From: a virus | IMG/VR virus record: IMGVR_UViG_3300032278_000027 | Location: 1-42,161 of that record | DNA length: 42,161 nucleotides | Reading direction: 5' to 3' (one strand) | Shown here: in pieces, positions 36,660 to 42,161 of the stretch | Numbering within the stretch: position 1 is the stretch's first letter | Layout: each line of letters opens with the position of its first letter | The notes under the pieces: model-generated | The model's database searches: none | Told to the model about the DNA's origin: nothing | What the model saw: only the letters and a program-made list of their open reading frames with translations | Translations under genes and position numbers: made by a program

Positions 36660-37796
36660 TTGCCAAACCCCGGACTATCCGAAGACGAGATGCTGGAGGC
36701 GCTTCGCCTCGTATCTGAATACGGAAGCATCACCGAAGCAGCGCGCCAGATCGGGCTAAAGCGGGAAACCCTGCAAAGCCGCGTGAACAAGGCGCGCGAG
36801 AAGTTCCCCGACCTGTCGGACCGCAAGCCCGAGGGGCACCGCGTCAAGGGCGTGTCCACGCTCTACGATGCCGAGGGCAACGTTAAGGCGCAGTGGGTCA
36901 AGTCCACTGAGGACGAGAAGCGGGCCGAGGAAGCGCGAGAAGCGGCGATACGTGCCCTTGCGGCCTCCATACCGCCAGAGAAGCCTATTGCGCCTCCTGC
37001 GGCTGTTCTAGGCGACCTGCTGGCCCTTTACACTCTGACGGACGCTCATGTCGGCATGTTGGCGTGGCACCGCGAGGGTGGGCAGGACTGGGATCTCCAG
37101 ATTGCCGAGGACACGATTGTCGGCTGCTTTGCAGAGGCGATCCGCCAGATGCCCGAGGCCGAGACTGCCATATTCAACCAGCTTGGCGATCTCCTGCACT
37201 ATGACAGCCTGACCGCCGTTACACCGACGAGTGGGCACATTCTGGACGCGGATAGCCGCTTTACCAAAATGGTCGAAGTGGCGGTTCGCATCCTGCGGCG
37301 GGTCATTCGGATGCTGCTGGCCAAGCACAAGAATGTGCATGTCATCATGGCTGAGGGCAACCACGACATGGCTTCGAGCGTATGGCTGCGCACGATGTTC
37401 AAGGCGCTGTTCGAGGACGAGCCGCGCGTGACCGTCGATGATAGCGCGCTGCCTTACTACTGCTTCGAGTTCGGGAATGTGTTTCTCGGCTTCCACCATT
37501 CGCACATCAAGAAGATGGAGCAGCTACCGGGCTTCATGGCGGCGCAGTTCCCGCAAGAGTGGGGGCGCACGACCAAGCGTTACTGCCATACCGGCGACAA
37601 GCATCACGCGGCGGAAAAGGATGGGATGGGCATTCACGTTGTCCAGCATCCGACGCTGGCTGCGCGAGACGCCTACGCCGCGCGCGGTGGCTGGCATTCC
37701 GAGCGCGCGATGAATGGGATTACCTACCACCGGCAATACGGGCAGGTCGGGCGGATTATCGTCTGTCCTGAAATGCTCCAGGCGGAAGCGGCATGA
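36660..37796 (+). CDS. metallophosphoesterase with N-terminal HTH
   Basis: 378 residues from a TTG with GGGAGG upstream; there is no in-frame ATG near. An HTH (EALRLVSEYGSITEAARQIGLKRETLQSRVNKA, residues 11-45) precedes a calcineurin-like phosphoesterase: TDAHVGM (Asp/His), FNQLGDLLHYD, AEGNHDM (Gly-Asn-His-Asp), FHHSH and the final CHTGDKHH. The metal-site set is complete. Phage homologues are of unknown substrate; the HTH-phosphoesterase fusion suggests DNA binding together with nucleotide or DNA end processing. Located among lysis genes. Confidence 0.82.
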   Translation: MPNPGLSEDEMLEALRLVSEYGSITEAARQIGLKRETLQSRVNKAREKFPDLSDRKPEGHRVKGVSTLYDAEGNVKAQWVKSTEDEKRAEEAREAAIRALAASIPPEKPIAPPAAVLGDLLALYTLTDAHVGMLAWHREGGQDWDLQIAEDTIVGCFAEAIRQMPEAETAIFNQLGDLLHYDSLTAVTPTSGHILDADSRFTKMVEVAVRILRRVIRMLLAKHKNVHVIMAEGNHDMASSVWLRTMFKALFEDEPRVTVDDSALPYYCFEFGNVFLGFHHSHIKKMEQLPGFMAAQFPQEWGRTTKRYCHTGDKHHAAEKDGMGIHVVQHPTLAARDAYAARGGWHSERAMNGITYHRQYGQVGRIIVCPEMLQAEAA

Positions 37797-37924
37797 TCGT
37801 CCCCACTCCCCTACCCGCCGCCCCTACGGCTGAAGAGGTGGCCCGCAAGATCGAACGCCAGCAAGCGCGGTCGGTAGACAAGGCACTGGTCGAACGTGAC
37901 CGCCAGTTGAGAGGTGCAGCATGA
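37793..37924 (+). CDS. small hypothetical protein, 43 residues
   Basis: ATGA overlaps at both ends. Pro-rich start (VPTPLPAAPTAEE) then a charged helix (EVARKIERQQARSVDKALVE). No family. Confidence 0.55.
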   Translation: MIVPTPLPAAPTAEEVARKIERQQARSVDKALVERDRQLRGAA

Positions 37925-38127
37925 TACCCTCTATCTTCGACATCGGCGTAGATGCAGCGGACTACGTTGCCCCCTACCCTGTCAGCTACACGAATTGGGA
38001 TTTGTGCGAGGGGCTTCCTGACGAAGAGCTAACGGAGGTCTGCTTTACACCGGACTTCTCGGCAAAGCTGCCGGAGGAATGCCCCGATATGGTTGTCATC
38101 GACGAAGAGGATTTCGGCGGTGAGTAA
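37921..38127 (+). CDS. acidic hypothetical protein, 68 residues
   Basis: Very acidic, with YPVSYTNWDLCEGLPDEELTE and an EEDFGGE end. Its net charge would suit a DNA mimic or metal-binding protein, but no family is recognised. Overlaps the endolysin gene by eight bases. Confidence 0.6.
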   Translation: MIPSIFDIGVDAADYVAPYPVSYTNWDLCEGLPDEELTEVCFTPDFSAKLPEECPDMVVIDEEDFGGE

Positions 38128-38809
38128 GCGGCTGTTCGATACGTTCCGCCGCATTCTCGGCAGGGGCATGACGCAAGGCGAGGTGGACGCGATCAACCTT
38201 GCCCTGGAGCAAACCGGCGAACAGGTGGCGAAGGAATCGGGCGCGGTGAAGGTTCGCCAGCTTGAAGACCCCGCCGCCTTCTTCGATGTGGTCAAGCAGA
38301 CTACCGGCAAGCTGAACCAAGAGCAGGTCGATAGCGTCAACCTGATACTTGGCAACTGCGGCGATTACCCGATTGGCTGGGTGGCCTATATCCTCGCCAC
38401 GGCATGGCATGAAGCCCGCTTCATTCCGCAAGAGGAATGGGGCAAGGGTCGCGGGAAGAAATACGGCAAGCCCGACAAATACAGCAAGGCCCCCTATGGG
38501 CGCGGCTTTGTGCAGCTCACTTGGGATTTCAACTACGAATGGGCCGATAAGGCGCTGGGCCTCGATGGGGCACTCCTGCGCGATTTCGACCTTGCGCTTG
38601 CCCCTCACCTAGCAGCCCGCATTCTCGTCAAGGGAATGGTCGAGGGCGCGTTTACCGGCAAGGGGCTGGCGGATTATCTCGGTGTGCAGGGGACTAAGGA
38701 ACAGTTCCGCCAAGCACGCCGGATCGTCAACGGGCGTGACAAGGATGTGCTGATCGCTGGCTATGCGGTCGCCTTCCAAGCGGCCCTTGTGAAAGGCAAG
38801 TGGAGCTAA
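38120..38809 (+). CDS. endolysin, GH19-like
   Basis: 229 residues from GTG with GAGG upstream. A helical N-terminal half (GEVDAINLALEQTGEQVAK, EQVDSVNLILGNCGDYPIGW) leads to the glycosidase core: YILATAWHEARF (catalytic Glu), YGRGFVQLTWDFNYEWADKALG and GLADYLGVQGTKEQFRQARRIVNG. This is the chitinase/lysozyme-like GH19 type. No signal peptide, so it needs a holin. The N-terminal domain may bind the cell wall. Confidence 0.88.
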   Translation: MSKRLFDTFRRILGRGMTQGEVDAINLALEQTGEQVAKESGAVKVRQLEDPAAFFDVVKQTTGKLNQEQVDSVNLILGNCGDYPIGWVAYILATAWHEARFIPQEEWGKGRGKKYGKPDKYSKAPYGRGFVQLTWDFNYEWADKALGLDGALLRDFDLALAPHLAARILVKGMVEGAFTGKGLADYLGVQGTKEQFRQARRIVNGRDKDVLIAGYAVAFQAALVKGKWS

Positions 38810-38826
38810 CCTAACAGGAGGGGCAC

Positions 38827-38943
38827 ATGAAGGGCGCTGCTTTTACGAGCGGAATGTTTTTAACCGCAACGGGAAGCATGACAGCCTTTTATGTTGCCGC
38901 TGTAGTAGTGGGATTGGTTATTGCTTGGCGGGTGGCGAATTAG
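38827..38943 (+). CDS. 38-residue single-pass membrane protein
   Basis: ATG with AGGAGG upstream. MFLTATGSMTAFYVAAVVVG and GLVIAW form a long membrane segment. The strong ribosome site directly after the endolysin suggests a lysis accessory, perhaps a pinholin or antiholin. Confidence 0.62.
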   Translation: MKGAAFTSGMFLTATGSMTAFYVAAVVVGLVIAWRVAN

Positions 38944-39171
38944 TCAAAGTTGACACGGTGAGCGAGGCCAAGTGACCGTTCGTCCATCTCGACGCACTCG
39001 CGGACGATATCCACGGCTTTAGAACCTCCCCCCTCACCGCGAAGGGCTTTGGCGGCCTCTAGGATATCGTTGGAGATGTCACACCACTGCGGCCATATTT
39101 AGGCCACTCGTGTGAGCGGCAAGGTGCTGAACGTGGCTTTCGAGCCTGTCGGCCAATTCAAGACGTGTCAT
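38940..39171 (-). pseudogene. possible frameshifted small gene
   Basis: On the minus strand an ATG-initiated frame (39171 down to 39079) gives 30 residues (TRLELADRLESHVQHLAA) and stops. The +1 frame is open from there to 38940 and reads like the missing half (WCDISNDILEAAKALRGEG, VDIVRECVEMDERSLGLAH) but has no start of its own. A single indel near 39085-39105 would join them. Alternatively only the 30-residue frame is real. Confidence 0.4.
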
Positions 39172-39192
39172 CCTTCACTCGCTTTCTGCCGT

Positions 39193-39360
39193 TTATACAG
39201 CCGGTCCATGATCTTGCGCCTCTCTTTGTGCCTTTAGCATTCGCTTGCGGCATCGGTCATATACTCGCCGGTATTGGGCGTTTAGCTCTGCCTTGCTCGC
39301 CTTGAGCTGCGCCACCTCGGCGCGGTCGGCGTCGTCCATGTAGTCACGCCAGTTAGGCAT
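39193..39360 (-). CDS. small helical basic protein, 55 residues
   Basis: The pattern WRDYMDDADRAEVAQLKASK and YRRVYDRCRKRM is seen in small phage proteins of unknown role. ATG overlaps the stop of the preceding gene by eight bases, with only AAGG close to it. Transcribed leftwards with its neighbour from a promoter at 39575-39602. Confidence 0.6.
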   Translation of the reverse strand: MPNWRDYMDDADRAEVAQLKASKAELNAQYRRVYDRCRKRMLKAQREAQDHGPAV

Positions 39361-39553
39361 CCTTAGCAGCTTGCATTACGTCGAATGCCATTTTGCTGTC
39401 CATCAGCAGACTAATCGCGGCGATAATGGCAGCGCGGTCGTGTTGGCCCTTCGCCGCCTCGGCTGTCTCAAGATTGCGCAAGTTTGCAAGGAAGCGGTTG
39501 CGTTTAACCGCATTGGCGGTTGGCTTGGCTGTCGTCGTGGCAAGGTCGTTCAT
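39353..39553 (-). CDS. hypothetical protein, 66 residues
   Basis: ATG with AGGAG upstream. Helical, basic at the front (TANAVKRNRFLANLRNLETAEAAKG), then IIAAISLLMDSKMAFDVMQAA. No family. First gene after the promoter at 39575-39602. Confidence 0.65.
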   Translation of the reverse strand: MNDLATTTAKPTANAVKRNRFLANLRNLETAEAAKGQHDRAAIIAAISLLMDSKMAFDVMQAAKDA

Positions 39554-39574
39554 TTCATCGTCTCCTTTCCACCT

Positions 39575-39602
39575 ACCATAAGCGGATTTCCACATAATGC
39601 AA
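39575..39602 (-). promoter_or_regulatory. leftward promoter candidate
   Basis: Minus strand TTGCAT (39597-39602), 16-base spacer, TATGGT (39575-39580), 22 bases from the ATG of the small gene. Two copies of AAGCGGA surround the spacer. It lies in the divergent gap with the holin-like gene. Confidence 0.55.
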
Positions 39603-39638
39603 GCGGAAAATGACTTGCGCAAACCTGCGGAACATGCC

Positions 39639-39854
39639 ATGAACAAATCACCATGCGAGACGCCGTTTTTCCAATGGCTCGACAAGCTGAACCGCCCCGT
39701 CACGCGCTGGGGGTTTTCCATCGTGGCGGTCGCATACGGAGCGCGGGCTGTGCTGGGTGCTGACTTTGACCCGATGGCCTTTGCCGCATTGGTCGCCCCC
39801 GCTGGCTTTACCTACTGGCGGCGCGGTGATGAGAAGCTGAAAGGAATTGAGTGA
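39639..39854 (+). CDS. small membrane protein, holin-like candidate, 71 residues
   Basis: From the ATG at MNKSPCETPFF. A membrane segment WGFSIVAVAYGARAVLG and a second one DPMAFAALVAPAGFTYW give two passes, ending with charged residues (RRGDEKLKGIE). This arrangement is common among phage holins with short N-termini. Precedes the spanin genes, as holins often do. Confidence 0.62.
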   Translation: MNKSPCETPFFQWLDKLNRPVTRWGFSIVAVAYGARAVLGADFDPMAFAALVAPAGFTYWRRGDEKLKGIE

Positions 39855-39940
39855 TGCCCCTCGGCAGCATTGATGACGCATTCATCCTCCGCGCACTCTG
39901 GCGGCGCTTCAAGGCGTGGCTGCGGGAGGTGTTCGCATGA
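39854..39940 (+). CDS. 28-residue hypothetical peptide
   Basis: Start overlaps the preceding stop (TGATG) and the stop overlaps the Rz start (ATGA). The sequence (DDAFILRALWRRFKAWLREV) is an amphipathic helix. Coupling is the only support. Confidence 0.5.
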   Translation: MPLGSIDDAFILRALWRRFKAWLREVFA

Positions 39941-40224
39941 TCGCAGCATGGCTTGGAACGAAGGCGCTAGGCCTTCAACGGTGGATCTGGCTGCTTGCCC
40001 TCCTGGCGGCAATCGCTGGCGGCATTCTGTGGCTACAGGCCCGCGAAGAAGCAGACGACAAGGCAAACCAAGAGATCGGCGCAAAGGTCCAGCGCGAAGG
40101 CGACCTGCGCAAGACTATCGAACGGGCGGAGACAGCCAATGAAGCTGCTGAAAATATCAAGCGTGATCCTGATGCTCGGCGTGACGGGTGCTTGCGCCAT
40201 TCACGAACCCCCGAGAACTGTTGA
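39937..40224 (+). CDS. i-spanin (Rz-like)
   Basis: 95 residues. An N-terminal membrane anchor (WIWLLALLAAIAGGILWL, about 16-34) is followed by a charged coiled-coil (EEADDKANQEIGAKVQREGD) and the ending RDPDARRDGCLRHSR, which is the pattern of inner-membrane spanins of alphaproteobacterial phages. It joins inner and outer membranes with Rz1 at the last step of lysis. The Rz1 gene lies inside it in the +1 frame. Confidence 0.83.
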   Translation: MIAAWLGTKALGLQRWIWLLALLAAIAGGILWLQAREEADDKANQEIGAKVQREGDLRKTIERAETANEAAENIKRDPDARRDGCLRHSRTPENC

Positions 40225-40369
40225 CACATCCTGCCTGACGTTCCGCGCGATAAGCTATGCGGAGCTGGCTGCTGGCGAGGTGGACGATCCCGGCAACGTG
40301 GCTGACAGCAAGCCTACCGTTGACGAGATCGAAGCGCATAACGCCAAGTGGGATGCTATCTGCGGGTAA
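40139..40369 (+). CDS. o-spanin lipoprotein (Rz1-like)
   Basis: 76 residues. A signal peptide (KLLKISSVILMLGVTGACA) with a lipobox-like TGAC (Cys near 19) is followed by an exported acidic, Pro-containing chain (EPPRTVDTSC, ADSKPTVDEIEAH). It overlaps the end of Rz by 86 bases in another frame, the classical nested arrangement. It would be a lipid-anchored outer-membrane partner of Rz. Confidence 0.78.
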   Translation: MKLLKISSVILMLGVTGACAIHEPPRTVDTSCLTFRAISYAELAAGEVDDPGNVADSKPTVDEIEAHNAKWDAICG

Positions 40370-40514
40370 GGTAGAGGCCCCAGCCAAGGAACAGCGGCCA
40401 AGAAACTACGCCAGCGGCTGCGATCAGATAGCGCCATCGCCCCACCGGCATTCCGGTGGACATAACCATGCCGACACCAGCAACGATGTAGGCAGTTAGA
40501 AGCGCATCAAACAT
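40356..40514 (-). CDS. small two-pass membrane protein, 52 residues
   Basis: From an ATG at MFDALLTAYIVAGVGMVM. Two membrane segments: LLTAYIVAGVGMVMSTGM and YLIAAAGVVSWPLFLGWGLYL. Converges with the Rz1 gene and overlaps its end by 14 bases. The ribosome site is weak and the frame stays open further upstream. Unknown function. Confidence 0.5.
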   Translation of the reverse strand: MFDALLTAYIVAGVGMVMSTGMPVGRWRYLIAAAGVVSWPLFLGWGLYLTRR

Positions 40515-40539
40515 TCGGCTTGATAACACGAAAAAGTGC

Positions 40540-40567
40540 TTGACGCAAGGGCCGAATGCTGTAGGGT
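40540..40567 (+). promoter_or_regulatory. promoter for right-end structured RNA
   Basis: TTGACG (40540-40545), 16-base spacer, TAGGGT (40562-40567). TTGACG is a strong -35 in alphaproteobacteria. Initiation near 40574 leads directly into the structured segment. Confidence 0.6.
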
Positions 40568-40573
40568 GGTCCA

Positions 40574-40690
40574 TGAACACCGGTGAGGGCCAGTCAGCCC
40601 TTCCAGAGATAGCTGCGGTCCCTGCCTGACCGTCCCAGTGATAAGAGCGAAGGTCGTTAATATCGCCGCCGCAGCTACCTCACCACCGCC
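40574..40690 (+). ncRNA. candidate structured small RNA
   Basis: GGTGAGG (40582-40588) pairs with CCTCACC (40678-40684); TAGCTGCGG (40610-40618) pairs with CCGCAGCTA (40669-40677). The two stems are contiguous on the 3' side. AGGGC-CAGTCA-GCCCT (40586-40601) is a further hairpin in the 5' side, and GACC/GGTC elements lie in the central loop. A good promoter ends seven bases before the segment. The other strand has small frames, and an 18-codon frame starts at 40573 on this strand, so it is not certain that it is non-coding. Comparison with the phage C4 antisense RNA family is the obvious test. Confidence 0.5.
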
Positions 40691-40752
40691 CCAATCACCC
40701 CCGCTAGTAACCCCAGACCTATAAGCACCTGGACTGGCTTAGGTAGGCGCAT
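40675..40752 (-). CDS. 25-residue membrane peptide
   Basis: MRLPKPVQVLIGLGLLAGVIGAVV, a basic head and a single membrane segment. Its ATG begins one base after the stop of the preceding tiny ORF. Its last codons are the 3' side of the structured RNA. Confidence 0.45.
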   Translation of the reverse strand: MRLPKPVQVLIGLGLLAGVIGAVVR

Positions 40753-40875
40753 CTACCGCTTCACCAAAGCGACGAGTCCGCAAAGTATGGCGAGCAAGAC
40801 GAAGCCTCCCAGCACCGCATAGGCAAGGGTCGCGTGGCATGTCGTCCATCCTTCGCCACAGATAACGTCAGCCAT
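40753..40875 (-). CDS. 40-residue single-pass membrane peptide
   Basis: GAGG precedes the ATG. The sequence has two Cys before a membrane segment (YAVLGGFVLLAILCGLVALV). It overlaps the upstream ORF by eight bases and abuts the next. Possibly a membrane-active phage peptide; unknown. Confidence 0.52.
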   Translation of the reverse strand: MADVICGEGWTTCHATLAYAVLGGFVLLAILCGLVALVKR

Positions 40876-40921
40876 TGGCCGCCTCGATCATGGCGGTGGC
40901 GTCAACGATATGATCATCCAT
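40868..40921 (-). CDS. 17-residue coupled micro-ORF
   Basis: MDDHIVDATAMIEAANG, joined by eight-base overlaps to the genes on both sides. Too short to judge by itself; translation is suggested only by coupling. It may be a leader for the membrane peptide. Confidence 0.35.
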   Translation of the reverse strand: MDDHIVDATAMIEAANG

Positions 40922-41057
40922 GTTTGCTGTCCTCAATGTCCTTGGCCACTTCTTCAAGAAGTTGCGCCAGTAAGTTTTCGGAATGCCCTCGGCAGATTTG
41001 AGCCTCTTCTCGCACCCATTCGACAATCGCCGCGCGCTCCCGTTCTGCCTCAGTCAT
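40914..41057 (-). CDS. small acidic protein, 47 residues
   Basis: ATG with AAGGA upstream. Helical: ERERAAIVEWVREEAQICRG, NLLAQLLEEVAKDIED. No family, but short Glu-rich proteins of this kind occur in many prophages. First of the tiny coupled ORFs. Confidence 0.6.
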   Translation of the reverse strand: MTEAERERAAIVEWVREEAQICRGHSENLLAQLLEEVAKDIEDSKHG

Positions 41058-41071
41058 GGCTGGCGTCCTTG

Positions 41072-41263
41072 TCATTTGCGTGGGTCGATGATCTGGAGGG
41101 CCACACTCTTGAGTGCCTCGACCACATCGGGCCGTTCCTCGTTCACAAGTGCGCCGTAGATCACATGATAGCAGCGGTCGCGTTCTTCATTGCGGGTATC
41201 GCAAATGCGCTTGAACCACGTGATTGACTGCATCGCCTCGTCGCTGGTCTGTTTATCTGACAT
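41072..41263 (-). CDS. hypothetical protein, 63 residues
   Basis: ATG with AGGAG eight bases upstream. Contains WFKRICDTRNEERDRCYHVIYGALVN, a helical pattern with two Cys. No family; the downstream gene follows 15 bases later in the same direction. Confidence 0.65.
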   Translation of the reverse strand: MSDKQTSDEAMQSITWFKRICDTRNEERDRCYHVIYGALVNEERPDVVEALKSVALQIIDPRK

Positions 41264-41278
41264 TGGTGTCTCCTGTGG

Positions 41279-41848
41279 CTAGGCTGACTTGCGGTTGAAC
41301 TGCGGGCAAGGCTCCCAGCCAAGCGCGGCGGCTTGGTCTGCCCATGAACGGCCCGTCCGTATGCGGCTCACAAGCGAGTGCGACACCGGCAATCCGCTGG
41401 CGATCTGCTTATTGCTCAAGCCGCGCCGGAACTTCTCGATGATCTCGGCAAGCTGGGCCTCGGTCAGCTTGGCTGCGCCGTTGTTCACACCGGCTCGGTT
41501 GGGGGCGTTTGCCCGCCCTCGCCGCGCACGATCCTGCATGTTGTCTGAAGCCGTGCCCCAATAGAGGTGGTGCGGATTGCAGCACTTCGGGTTATCGCAG
41601 TGGTGCAGCGCCATCATGCCGCTAGGCTCCTGCTCGGTGTGGATTACCAGCGCGACGCGGTTTGCCATCATCGTGCGATAGCTGGCGATCTTGAACCGGC
41701 CATAACCGCTGGTGTGAAGCGACGCCTGCCACTCCCAGCATTCATGGGGGCCGCGCATATCGACGTGCGACCAAAACCGCATGATACGCAGCGCACCATG
41801 CTTTCCTTCAAGATACGGCAGAATCGGCCTAGGGTAACTGTCAGCCAT
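41279..41848 (-). CDS. HNH endonuclease with C-terminal HTH
   Basis: 189 residues from the ATG after GGAGG (an ATG 12 bases before lies within that site). The N-terminal [18 protein letters not shown] is followed by the HNH core [34 protein letters not shown] (three Cys plus His for zinc), and then [36 protein letters not shown], an HTH. This is the HNH_3-type homing endonuclease with a DNA-binding tail. It is the outermost gene at the right end. Confidence 0.88.
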   Translation of the reverse strand: MADSYPRPILPYLEGKHGALRIMRFWSHVDMRGPHECWEWQASLHTSGYGRFKIASYRTMMANRVALVIHTEQEPSGMMALHHCDNPKCCNPHHLYWGTASDNMQDRARRGRANAPNRAGVNNGAAKLTEAQLAEIIEKFRRGLSNKQIASGLPVSHSLVSRIRTGRSWADQAAALGWEPCPQFNRKSA

Positions 41849-41920
41849 GTGGACCTCCACTCAGGTTCATTGGTCAGGGCTGGGTCGGTGTTGTCGCACC
41901 TTCTCGGCCCGCTCTCAGGC

Positions 41921-41939
41921 TTCGGGACTATTTCGGGAC
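41921..41939. repeat. right integrase arm-type site candidate
   Basis: The same 19-base sequence as at 193-211, in the same orientation, 95 bases before attR. The interval 41849-42034 holds no gene I can support; apart from this repeat only CCGCGAAC occurs twice. Confidence 0.68.
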
Positions 41940-42034
41940 ACCCGCTGCCTGTTCTTGCCACGTTCCGCCCTTTCTTGCCGCGAACGGCTTTTGGGGCTTG
42001 CCCGCGAACCGCACGAAACCTAAGGGCTTCCGCA

Positions 42035-42077
42035 GGTCGGGGAGTGGCGCAGCCTGGTAGCGCACTTGTTTTGGGTA
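42035..42077. repeat. attR: attR core, 43-bp direct repeat
   Basis: Identical to 85-127. This copy runs directly into the 3' half of tRNA-Pro. Confidence 0.93.
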
Positions 42078-42114
42078 CAAGGGGTCGCTGGTTCGAATCC
42101 AGTCTCCCCGACCA
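42038..42114 (+). tRNA. tRNA-Pro(TGG), rebuilt at attR
   Basis: 77 bases with CCA. Acceptor CGGGGAG with CTCCCCG, anticodon arm CTTGT-TTTGGGT-ACAAG giving TGG, T arm GCTGG-TTCGAAT-CCAGT. Its first 40 bases come from the phage, its last 37 from the host. The sequence upstream of 42035 is phage DNA, so transcription in the lysogen must begin from a phage-borne promoter (TTGCCC-N16-CTAAGG is a weak candidate). Confidence 0.95.
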
Positions 42115-42128
42115 GTATTTCGTGATCC

Positions 42129-42151
42129 GGCGCCACGCGCGACGTGGCGCC
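42129..42151 (+). terminator. hairpin after tRNA-Pro
   Basis: GGCGCCAC-GCGCGAC-GTGGCGCC, a perfect eight-bp stem 15 bases after the CCA, in host DNA. No T run is seen, so it may be a factor-dependent end or processing signal. Confidence 0.55.
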
Positions 42152-42161
42152 GTTCCGGAAG

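Noticed and set aside
1-42161. CRISPR array
   Set aside because: No regularly spaced direct repeats of the right size were found anywhere.

Overview
The window is an essentially complete temperate phage (prophage) of about 42 kb in the chromosome of a GC-rich alphaproteobacterium, most likely a sphingomonad. This is inferred from base composition, tRNA sequences and the style of the phage proteins; no host protein gene is present to confirm it. The prophage lies between a 43-base direct repeat (85-127 and 42035-42077) that covers the 5' half of a tRNA-Pro(TGG) gene. The intact tRNA is rebuilt at the right end; the left end keeps only the severed 5' half, 26 bases after the end of a tRNA with anticodon CAT. 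Repeated TTCGGGAC motifs inside both ends look like integrase arm sites. 

Left arm (136-9286, minus strand). The integrase and an Xis-like HTH protein are followed by about fifteen small, mostly unrecognised genes, tightly overlapped (136-5646). A second leftward operon (5736-9286) carries a recombination and nucleic-acid module: a DEDD 3'-5' exonuclease, a Rad52-type annealing protein, SSB, an RNA ligase, a YbcO-like nuclease and a DUF1367 protein. Each operon starts at a TTGACT promoter whose -35 box lies inside a 16-bp inverted repeat, and the same kind of repeat lies between the divergent CI-like repressor and Cro-like genes. A compact three-way-junction/pseudoknot RNA can be drawn between ssb and the RNA ligase. 

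Right arm, early (10121-16738, plus). It runs from Cro-like, through a GIY-YIG/HTH fusion, HTH regulator, PD-(D/E)XK nuclease, two ParB-like proteins, a second GIY-YIG protein, a replication-initiator-like protein and a cytosine methyltransferase-like protein, to a candidate late regulator. A non-coding stretch follows (16739-17250) with a good promoter, a structured leader, an initiator-like tRNA-Met(CAT) and a terminator-like fold: the layout expected of an antitermination-controlled late promoter. 

Late region (17251-35807, plus). Podovirus-like order: small and large terminase, portal, a free-standing HNH-AP2 endonuclease, scaffold, SU10-type major capsid protein, gp4-like adaptor, gp10-like hub, ejection/internal virion proteins with an M15 peptidase, then tail fibre proteins and a beta-helix tailspike. 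Two small genes on the minus strand interrupt it. Lysis and accessory genes follow (35804-40369): holin-like membrane proteins, a metallophosphoesterase with an HTH, a GH19-like endolysin and an overlapping Rz/Rz1 spanin pair. The right end (40356-41848, minus) is a cassette of tiny coupled ORFs, a structured RNA candidate and an HNH-HTH protein. 

The strongest candidates for something undescribed are the pseudoknot leader before the RNA ligase, pairing of RNA ligase with an initiator-like tRNA, the nuclease-HTH fusion in the immunity region, and the structured RNA at 40574-40690.
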